Assembly (NCBI RefSeq): GCF_001425165.1
Contig: NZ_LMDU01000016.1
Coordinates: 234,931 to 298,930, forward strand
Length of the DNA: 64,000 nucleotides
Source: Pelomonas sp. Root405
GTDB taxonomy: Bacteria > Pseudomonadota > Gammaproteobacteria > Burkholderiales > Burkholderiaceae_C
Direction: 5' to 3'
Below, piece after piece: positions 58,202 to 64,000 of this stretch (positions within the stretch are counted from its first letter, which is position 1; each line of letters begins with the position of its first letter). Below the pieces are notes generated by a model that made no database searches, was not told the origin of the DNA, and saw only the letters and a program-made list of their open reading frames with translations. The position numbers and the translations under genes are program-made.

Positions 58202-58522
58202 TCAGCCTGAATGCTTGGGCCGGTGGCGCGACACGATGCGCTCACCGCGCTTGGCATAGCGGAGCCGGCGCGCTTCCATCGGGTCGACGGTGAGCGGGCG
58301 ATAAAGCTCGATGCGGTCACGTTCGCGCAAGGCGGTCTGCAGCGGCCGCACGCGGCCCCAGATGCCGATGCGCAATTGATCGAGCGGCGGGCCATTCCCG
58401 TAGGCCGCCATGAAGTCGGCACAGCCCCGCAGCGCGGACTCCAGCGTGGCGCCCTCCCCCACCTCCAGCCAGTGGTGCTGAACATCGCCTGCTGCCAAGC
58501 TCCAGACCAGCTCAACGCGCAC
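58202..58522 (-). CDS. rnfH: RnfH-family ubiquitin-like protein
   Basis: A 106-residue beta-grasp protein (UPF0125). GIWGRVRPLQTALRERDRIELYRPLTVDP is the family block. The C-terminus is basic. Role uncertain. It overlaps ratA by 11 bp, as in many proteobacteria where ratA-rnfH stand divergent to smpB. Confidence 0.88.
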   Translation of the reverse strand: MRVELVWSLAAGDVQHHWLEVGEGATLESALRGCADFMAAYGNGPPLDQLRIGIWGRVRPLQTALRERDRIELYRPLTVDPMEARRLRYAKRGERIVSRHRPKHSG

Positions 58523-58973
58523 CGTAGAGGCTTTCCGCGCGCTGCACGAAGCTGTCGACGAAGGTGTTGGCGATGCGGTCGAACACGGGGCTGACGACGG
58601 CCTCCAATGCGCCGCTGCTGAAAGCGTACTTCAGCTCGAAGACGATCTTGCAGGCGGTCGGCTCGCCTTCCGTGCCGGGCTTGTTCAGCGGCAGGAATTG
58701 CCAGACGCCGTCGAGATGCGAGAAGGGGCCGTCGACCAGTTCCATGTCGACGCTGAGCGCCGCTTCATCATTGCGATTGCGCGTGGTGAAGGCATGGCGC
58801 ACGCCTGCATAGGCCAGGTGCAACCGGGCCGTGACGGCGTCACCCTCCCGCCCCAGCACATCGACCTTGTCGCACCAGGGCAGGAACTCGGGATAGCGCT
58901 CCACCGCGGTGACCAGCTCGTACATCTCGCGGGGCGTGTACCAGAGCAGAACTGACTTTTTGACCTGCTTCAT
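58512..58973 (-). CDS. ratA: RatA-type START-domain protein (ubiquinone-binding / ribosome association)
   Basis: A 153-residue Coq10/RatA-family protein. SVLLWYTPREMYELVTAVERYPEFLPWCD is the typical start; RIANTFVDSFVQRAESLYG closes. E. coli RatA blocks subunit joining, while Coq10 binds ubiquinone. ATG at 58973 chosen; a GTG at 58982 is possible. A -10-like TACAAT (58990-58985) would give a leader of about 5 nt. Confidence 0.9.
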   Translation of the reverse strand: MKQVKKSVLLWYTPREMYELVTAVERYPEFLPWCDKVDVLGREGDAVTARLHLAYAGVRHAFTTRNRNDEAALSVDMELVDGPFSHLDGVWQFLPLNKPGTEGEPTACKIVFELKYAFSSGALEAVVSPVFDRIANTFVDSFVQRAESLYGAR

Positions 58974-58984
58974 AGAATCCACAA

Positions 58985-59007
58985 ATTGTATTGAGGGGCA
59001 TCGCCCC
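58985..59007. promoter_or_regulatory. Divergent ratA/smpB promoter with hairpin
   Basis: TACAAT on the minus strand (58990-58985) fits a -10 for ratA with transcription from about 58978. Next to it GGGGC-ATC-GCCCC (58995-59007) is a perfect 5-bp hairpin upstream of smpB. Neither gene shows a clear ribosome site. Confidence 0.4.
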
Positions 59008-59020
59008 CATTTGCGACCCC

Positions 59021-59491
59021 ATGTCCATCGCCGAGAACCGCCGCGCCCGTTACGACTACCACATCGAAGAACAGTTCGAGGCCGGTGTCGTGCTCTCGGG
59101 CTGGGAGATCAAGGCCATCCGCGCCGGCCAGGTCCAGCTGACCGATGGCTACGTGATGATCAAGAACGGTGAGCTGTTCCTGATCGGCTGCCGCATCAAC
59201 GCGCTGCGGAGCGCCTCCACCCACGTCACGCCCGAAGCCGACCGCACCAAGAAGCTGCTGATGCACAAGGCCGAGATCAAGCGGCTGGTCGGCAAGGTCG
59301 AGCAGCGCGGCTTCACCCTCGTGCCGCTGAACCTGCACTACAAGGGCGGCCGCGTGAAGGCCGACATCGCGTTGGCCAAGGGCAAGGCCGAGCACGACAA
59401 GCGCAACACCGAGAAGCAGCGCGACTGGGAACGGGAAAAGGGCCAGTTGATGCGGCACGCAGCAACCGGCCGCAAGGCCCGAGACGCGTAA
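59021..59491 (+). CDS. smpB: SsrA-binding protein
   Basis: A 156-residue tmRNA partner for ribosome rescue. [32 protein letters not shown] is the standard opening, with [12 protein letters not shown] and the basic C-terminal tail ([16 protein letters not shown]). ATG at 59021 chosen; an upstream in-frame ATG would add ten residues without family match. The tmRNA gene ssrA is not in the window. Confidence 0.97.
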   Translation: MSIAENRRARYDYHIEEQFEAGVVLSGWEIKAIRAGQVQLTDGYVMIKNGELFLIGCRINALRSASTHVTPEADRTKKLLMHKAEIKRLVGKVEQRGFTLVPLNLHYKGGRVKADIALAKGKAEHDKRNTEKQRDWEREKGQLMRHAATGRKARDA

Positions 59492-59497
59492 GCGGCG

Positions 59498-59517
59498 CGT
59501 TGGCACTTTCGCCAACG
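59498..59517. terminator. Hairpin between convergent smpB and metC
   Basis: CGTTGGC-ACTTTC-GCCAACG, a perfect 7-bp stem with a 6-nt loop 7 bp after the smpB stop. No long U-tract on either strand; likely a shared 3' end structure. Confidence 0.55.
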
Positions 59518-59542
59518 TGGCCAGCTCATGCGGCACAAGGTG

Positions 59543-60730
59543 TCAAACAAGAGCTGACAGCGCCTGCTCGATGTCTGCCATGAGGTCGGCACCGTCTTCC
59601 AGGCCGATGGCAAAGCGCACGAGCGTGCCACCGTCAAAGGGCAGCGGCAGATTGCGGCTGTGGCCCATGTCGTAGGGCACGGCCAGGCTCATCGGGCCGG
59701 CCCACGAGTAGCCGATGCCGAACAGCTGCAAGGCATCGACGAAGGCGTCCACCTGTGCAGCGCTGTACTCGGGCTTGAAGACAGCCGAGAACAGGCAGGC
59801 AGCGCCTGCGCCACCGACAGCCAGCCAATGCTCGTGCCCCGGCGAATCCGGCAACGCGGGATGGAAGACGTGCGCCACCTCTGGCCGGGCGGCCATCCAG
59901 CTCGCCAGCTCGCGTGTGACGCGGTCCTGCGCCTCGTAGCGCAGTTGAAGCGTCGGCAGGCCGCGCAGCACCAGTTCCACGTCGTTCTGGCCCAGGCCGT
60001 AGCCCAGGTGCTCATGCGCATGGTTCAACTTGTCGTGCAACTTGCGGTCGCGCGTGCAGACCGAACCCATCAGCACGTCGGCACCGCCGCTGGGATATTT
60101 GGTCAGCGCCTGCATGACAATGTCGGCGCCCAAGCCCGGGTGTGTCGCCGGCGCCGGCTCGAAGCCGTTGAAGGCCAGACCCGCGCCCCAGGTGTTGTCC
60201 AGCGCCGTGGTGATGCCGCGCGCGCGGCAGGCCGCCAGCGTGCCGAGCAGGTCGGGGAACTCCAGCGTGATGGAACCCGCCGCCTCCAGCCAGACCAGTT
60301 TGGTGTTGTCGCGCAGCGCCGGCACCGTCAGCGGGTCGTAGAAGCGGTGCGTGACGCCCCATTGCGGCAGCCAGGACTCGGTGAGGTAGCGGTTCTGCCC
60401 GTAGACGTTGTCTGGCACCAGCACCTCGTCGCCTGGGCGCAGCACGGCCAGCGACGGCAGCGTCACGGCGGCCAGGCCGCTGGGCACGAGCAGGCAATGC
60501 TCGGCGTGCTCCAGCGTCGCGATGCGCGCGGCCAGCGTGTAGCTGGTCGGCGTGCCATGCAGGCCGTAACGGTAGGTCAGCCCGTCTCGTGGCCGCGGCT
60601 TGTGCAGGTCGGCCGTGTTCTTGAACAGCACGGTCGACGCCTTGGCCACCGGCACGGGCACCGCGTCCCAGCCTTCGGGCGCGCGGTAGGGGTGGTGGAT
60701 CAATGTGGTGCTGAGTGCTTTCTTACTCAT
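59543..60730 (-). CDS. metC: Cystathionine beta-lyase
   Basis: A 395-residue PLP enzyme of the Cys/Met metabolism family; it splits cystathionine to homocysteine, pyruvate and ammonia. PLP Lys211 is in ALTKYPSGGADV; TYRYGLHGTPTSYTL and LEAAGSITLEFPD are family blocks, and the FAIGLEDGADLMADIEQAL end is typical. Choice of MetC over MetB rests on this family pattern. Start overlaps the rimO stop (TGATG). Confidence 0.9.
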   Translation of the reverse strand: MSKKALSTTLIHHPYRAPEGWDAVPVPVAKASTVLFKNTADLHKPRPRDGLTYRYGLHGTPTSYTLAARIATLEHAEHCLLVPSGLAAVTLPSLAVLRPGDEVLVPDNVYGQNRYLTESWLPQWGVTHRFYDPLTVPALRDNTKLVWLEAAGSITLEFPDLLGTLAACRARGITTALDNTWGAGLAFNGFEPAPATHPGLGADIVMQALTKYPSGGADVLMGSVCTRDRKLHDKLNHAHEHLGYGLGQNDVELVLRGLPTLQLRYEAQDRVTRELASWMAARPEVAHVFHPALPDSPGHEHWLAVGGAGAACLFSAVFKPEYSAAQVDAFVDALQLFGIGYSWAGPMSLAVPYDMGHSRNLPLPFDGGTLVRFAIGLEDGADLMADIEQALSALV

Positions 60731-62127
60731 CAGACCAAGCTTGCCACGAGGTCATGTCCATCCGCCGCCACGACGCGCGCACGCACGAAGTCGCCCACCT
60801 TCATCGTCTTGCTGGCCTTCTCGGGCGGCAGGATCTTCACGGTGCCGTCAATCTCCGGCGCATCGGCGTAGGAGCGGCCGACGCCGCCCTTGCGGCCGAG
60901 GGCGGGCGCGGCGTCGACCAGCACCTGCAAGGTCTGCCCGACACGGCTTTGCAGCTTGGCGGCCGACACCTGTTCGGCCACCGCCATGAAGCGTGCGCGG
61001 CGCTCCTCGCGGACCTCCGTCGGCAGCGCGCCGGGAATGTCATTGGCGCTGGCGCCCTCCACGGGCGAATAGGCGAAACAACCCGCACGGTCGATCTTCG
61101 CTTCATGCATGAAATCCAGCAGATGCTGGAACTCGGCCTCGGTCTCGCCGGGAAAGCCGGCGATGAAGGTCGAGCGGATGACCAGCTCCGGGCAGCTCTC
61201 GCGCCAGCGCAAGATGCGCTCCATGTTCTTCTCACCATTGGCGGGGCGCTTCATGCGCTTGAGCACGTCCGGGTGGGAATGCTGAAAAGGCACGTCCAGA
61301 TAGGGCAGCACCAGCCCCTCAGCCATCATCGGCAGCACGGCATCCACATGCGGATACGGGTAGACGTAGTGCAGGCGCACCCAGGCGCCGAAGGGCTTGG
61401 CGATCTCGCCGAGCTGGGCGACGAGGTCCAGCATGCGCGTCTTGACCGGCTTGCCATCCCAGAAGCCCATGCGGTACTTCACGTCCACCCCATAGGCCGA
61501 GGTGTCCTGGCTGATGACCAGCAACTCCTTCACGCCGCTTTCGAACAGCGCGCGGGCCTCGTTGAGCACGTCGCCGATCGGACGGGACACCAGGTCGCCG
61601 CGCATGCTCGGGATGATGCAGAAGGAACAGCGGTGGTTGCAGCCCTCGCTGATCTTCAGATAGGCGTAGTGCTTGGGCGTCAGCTTGACGCCGTAGCTGG
61701 GCACCAGGTCGACGAAGGGATCGTGGGGCTTGGGCACATGGATGTGCACCGCGTCCATGACCTCCTGGGTCGCATGCGGGCCCGTGACGGCCAGCACGCT
61801 CGGGTGCATCTCGCGCACCAGGCTGCCGGCATCGCTGCTGGCGGCGCCGGCCTTGGCGCCCAGGCAGCCGGTGACGATGACCTTGCCGTTCTTCGCCAGC
61901 GCCTCGCCGATGGTGTCCAGGCTCTCCTTGACCGCGTCGTCGATGAAGCCGCAGGTGTTGACGATCACCAGGTCGGCGCCGGCGAAGGTTTTGGAGGTTT
62001 CGTAGCCCTCGGCGCGCAGTTGCGTGAGGATGAGCTCGGAGTCGGTGAGGGCCTTGGGGCAGCCCAGCGACACAAAGCCGATCTTGGGCGCCGCGGCTGG
62101 CGCGGCGAGGGTGACAGGTTCATTCAT
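60730..62127 (-). CDS. rimO: Ribosomal protein uS12 methylthiotransferase
   Basis: A 465-residue radical SAM methylthiotransferase acting on Asp89 of ribosomal protein S12. N-terminal cluster Cys23, Cys59 and Cys88 ([24 protein letters not shown]), radical SAM cluster Cys163, Cys167, Cys170 (GCNHRCSFC), and a C-terminal TRAM domain. Its start codon is part of a perfect hairpin in the leader. 27 bp after phaR. Confidence 0.96.
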   Translation of the reverse strand: MNEPVTLAAPAAAPKIGFVSLGCPKALTDSELILTQLRAEGYETSKTFAGADLVIVNTCGFIDDAVKESLDTIGEALAKNGKVIVTGCLGAKAGAASSDAGSLVREMHPSVLAVTGPHATQEVMDAVHIHVPKPHDPFVDLVPSYGVKLTPKHYAYLKISEGCNHRCSFCIIPSMRGDLVSRPIGDVLNEARALFESGVKELLVISQDTSAYGVDVKYRMGFWDGKPVKTRMLDLVAQLGEIAKPFGAWVRLHYVYPYPHVDAVLPMMAEGLVLPYLDVPFQHSHPDVLKRMKRPANGEKNMERILRWRESCPELVIRSTFIAGFPGETEAEFQHLLDFMHEAKIDRAGCFAYSPVEGASANDIPGALPTEVREERRARFMAVAEQVSAAKLQSRVGQTLQVLVDAAPALGRKGGVGRSYADAPEIDGTVKILPPEKASKTMKVGDFVRARVVAADGHDLVASLV

Positions 62128-62145
62128 CGCCGCATTTTCGGCGAT
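62126..62145 (-). promoter_or_regulatory. Hairpin covering the rimO start codon
   Basis: ATCGCCG and CGGCGAT (62126-62132, 62139-62145) pair with a 6-nt loop; on the minus strand the 3' arm ends in the AT of the rimO ATG. There is no ribosome site, so the structure could tune rimO translation. Confidence 0.45.
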
Positions 62146-62154
62146 GTCACCGCA

Positions 62155-62700
62155 TCAGGGCTTTTTGGGGCCGGGCGGCGCGACAAAAGGGAAGATCACG
62201 CCGGCATTTTTCAGCTGTTCCTGCCACTGCGTCATCAGCGACTTGCTCTGCTCGGCGTAGCCGCCCATCAGGCCCGTCCAGGCCTCGGGCGTGAAGGGCA
62301 TGCCGCCGGGCGTCTGCTCGGTGAAACGCTGCTGCATGTCGGTGAAGGCCTGCATCTGGCGCTCCAGCAAGCCGCCCATGACGCCCTGCATCGCATGACC
62401 GTACAGGCGGATGATCTGCGCCAGCGAGTTGGCCGAGAACATCGGCACGCCGCCAGTTTCCTCCTCCAGGATGATCTGCAGCAGGATGGCGCGGGTCAGG
62501 TCCTCGTGGGTCTTGGCGTCGTGCACCTCGAAGGCGGTGCCGTCCAGCACCATGGCCTTCACGTCGGCCAGCGTGATGTAGCTGCTGGTCTGGGTGTCGT
62601 AGAGGCGGCGGTTGGGGTACTTCTTGAGGATGCGCAGGCCGGGCGTGGCATCGCCGGCTTGGTCAGTCGTCGTTGCCGCTTTCTTGCGGGCAGTCGCCAT
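62155..62700 (-). CDS. phaR: PHA synthesis repressor PhaR
   Basis: A 181-residue regulator that binds PHA granules and DNA and controls phasin genes. The DNA-binding part ILKKYPNRRLYDTQTSSYITLADV (residues about 24-47) and the PHA-binding part (TRAILLQIILEEETGG) are both clear. ATG 62700 preceded by AGGAG; an upstream TTG-type reading adds 17 residues without match. The phaZ depolymerase lies at 7.1 kb. Confidence 0.95.
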   Translation of the reverse strand: MATARKKAATTTDQAGDATPGLRILKKYPNRRLYDTQTSSYITLADVKAMVLDGTAFEVHDAKTHEDLTRAILLQIILEEETGGVPMFSANSLAQIIRLYGHAMQGVMGGLLERQMQAFTDMQQRFTEQTPGGMPFTPEAWTGLMGGYAEQSKSLMTQWQEQLKNAGVIFPFVAPPGPKKP

Positions 62701-62821
62701 GCGGGAATCTCCTGTGCAGTGCAGCAAATTCTGGCAGACGCCTGACGCCACCGTCGGACGGGTTTACCTTGAGCCTAGGGGGCCGAGGGCGATTGCAGCC
62801 GCGCCCTGCGTTCGCCTGCCG

Positions 62822-64000
62822 TCACCGCAGCGGCAGCCGCACGACCGCATCCAGGCCGGCGATGCGGTTGCCGTCGAGGCGGTTGCTCAGCTCGATCTGC
62901 CCGCCCAGCGAGTGCACCAGCGCCTGGCAGATCGCCAGACCCAGCCCGGAGCCGCCGCCGGACTCGCCGGCCGAGAAGGGCAGGAAGAGCCTGTCGCGCT
63001 GTTGTGGCGTCAGCCCCGGTCCGCCGTCGGCAATGACGAGCCGCGCCCAGCCGGCGTCCACGCTGAGCCCGATGTCCAGCCGCCCGCCGGCCGGCGTGTG
63101 CTGGATGGCGTTGTGAAGCAGGTTGCGCGTCAGCTCGCGCAGCGCCCATTCATGGCTGTCAATCGCGGCGGGCTCGGTGCGGATGTCGAAGTCCAGCCCC
63201 TGCTTGGCGATCAGCGGCGCCAGGTCCAGCGCCACGGCGCGGACGATTTCGGCCCAGTCCTGCGTCGGCATGGCCTCGCCCTGCTGGCGCATCTGCTCGG
63301 CGCGCGCCAGGGCCAGCATCTGGTTGGCAAGCTGGGTGGCGCGGGCCACCGTCGTGTCGATCTCGGCCAGCGCCTGCATGGGTTCCACGTCGCCCTGGCG
63401 GGCCGACTGCACCTGCACCTTCAGCACGGCCAGCGGCGTGCGCAGCTGGTGGGAGGCGTCGCGCACAAAGCGTTTCTGGTGCTCCAGCAGCCGGGCCTGG
63501 CGGGCCAGCGCGTCGTTGGTCGCGACGATCAGAGGCGCCAGCTCGGCTGGCATCTCCGGGGCCTGCAGTGGGCTGAGGTCCTCGGCGTCGCGGGCCTGCA
63601 GCGCCGCGCTGAGCTCGCGCACCGGCCGTGTCGCGCGCTGCACCACGGCCCAGACGACGATGGCGATGACAGCCAGCAGTGCCGCCTGCCGCCACACGGT
63701 GTGCAACAGCACCTGGCGCGCCAGGCTGCGGCGCAGATCCAGCGTCTCGGCGACCTGGATGGTGGCCAGGCCCATGCCGGTCTGCCCCGAGACAGGCTGC
63801 AGCAGCACGGCCATGCGCACCGGCTCGCCACGGAAACGGTCGTCGTAGAAGTCGACCAACGCGGCATACGCGCTCTGGTCGGGCAGCTTGCCCTGCCAGT
63901 CGGGCAGGTCCTCGTAGCCGGAGACCATCTCGCCCTTGAAGCCCCGAACCTTGAAGTAAAGACGGCTGCGGCTGTCGGTCTCGAAGGCCTCCAGCGCGGC
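62822..64000 (-). CDS. Two-component sensor histidine kinase, C-terminal part
   Basis: At least 392 residues; the N-terminus is beyond the right edge (the reading frame is open to base 64000). Visible: a 2CSK_N-like periplasmic part (DDRFRGEPVRMAVLLQPVSG), a transmembrane helix (AALLAVIAIVVWAVV), HAMP-like linker, the H-box DASHQLRTPL, the N-box LLHNAIQHTPAGG and the G boxes ADGGPGLTP and GGSGLGLAI. Typical of TctE/QseC-type kinases sensing carboxylates or quorum signals; partner regulator is outside. Confidence 0.92.
   Translation of the reverse strand, partial: AALEAFETDSRSRLYFKVRGFKGEMVSGYEDLPDWQGKLPDQSAYAALVDFYDDRFRGEPVRMAVLLQPVSGQTGMGLATIQVAETLDLRRSLARQVLLHTVWRQAALLAVIAIVVWAVVQRATRPVRELSAALQARDAEDLSPLQAPEMPAELAPLIVATNDALARQARLLEHQKRFVRDASHQLRTPLAVLKVQVQSARQGDVEPMQALAEIDTTVARATQLANQMLALARAEQMRQQGEAMPTQDWAEIVRAVALDLAPLIAKQGLDFDIRTEPAAIDSHEWALRELTRNLLHNAIQHTPAGGRLDIGLSVDAGWARLVIADGGPGLTPQQRDRLFLPFSAGESGGGSGLGLAICQALVHSLGGQIELSNRLDGNRIAGLDAVVRLPLR

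Overview
The window is a 64 kb piece of a high-GC betaproteobacterial chromosome. The gene content and order (exbB-exbD-lpxK-ycaR-kdsB-adk, divergent ratA/smpB, guaB/guaA, phaR/phaZ, cbb3 oxidase with ccoGIS, PEP-CTERM protein, many small ALA/ARG-rich proteins) fit Burkholderiales, most likely the Rubrivivax/Leptothrix/Roseateles/Mitsuaria group (inference from content, not from a search). Coding density is very high; no rRNA, tRNA, CRISPR array, insertion sequence or prophage was seen.

Layout. 1-5.7 kb: cbb3 oxidase genes ccoN-O-Q-P-G and the copper ATPase/assembly pair ccoI-ccoS, all on the minus strand. 5.8-15.5 kb: cupin, GST, intracellular PHA depolymerase, Fe-SOD, XseA, then exbB-exbD-lpxK-Trm112-kdsB-adk and an SDR dehydrogenase. 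15.5-22.6 kb: a second, dedicated TonB-ExbB-ExbD-ExbD-TPR energy system with a TonB-dependent receptor. 22.8-29.4 kb: a four-gene peptide-type ABC importer. 29.4-35.4 kb: LD-carboxypeptidase, TadA, the 5-oxoprolinase operon pxpBCA, DUF72, LigT. 35.5-40.6 kb: copper nitrite reductase fused to cytochrome c, NirV, a Sco protein and a convergent LytTR two-component pair. 40.6-42.3 kb: a HipBA toxin-antitoxin pair. 42.4-53.2 kb: an accessory block with two large SARP/BTAD-type regulators that face each other, with a PEP-CTERM protein, a vanadium-haloperoxidase-like protein, a lipoprotein, a methyltransferase and a DUF1127 protein between them. 53.2-64 kb: guaA, an MFS exporter, guaB, DUF4124, rnfH, ratA, smpB, metC, rimO, phaR and a truncated sensor kinase.

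How genes work together. Three promoters (ccoN, ccoI, nirK) carry FNR-type dyads with the same geometry: dyad centre 41.5 bp upstream of a start point that is itself 7 bp after a -10-like hexamer. This links low-oxygen respiration, its copper supply and nitrite reduction into one probable regulon. ccoI appears to be leaderless.

The most novel signal is in the accessory block. Three promoters carry a tandem 7-mer GSAACGS repeated at exactly 11 bp and ending 8-9 bp before a -10-like hexamer, which is the operator geometry known for actinobacterial SARP regulators. One lies before the small gene/regulator-1 unit, one before the PEP-CTERM gene, and one just after regulator 2 before the DUF1127 gene. 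I propose that the two BTAD regulators control these flanking genes and, for regulator 1, itself.
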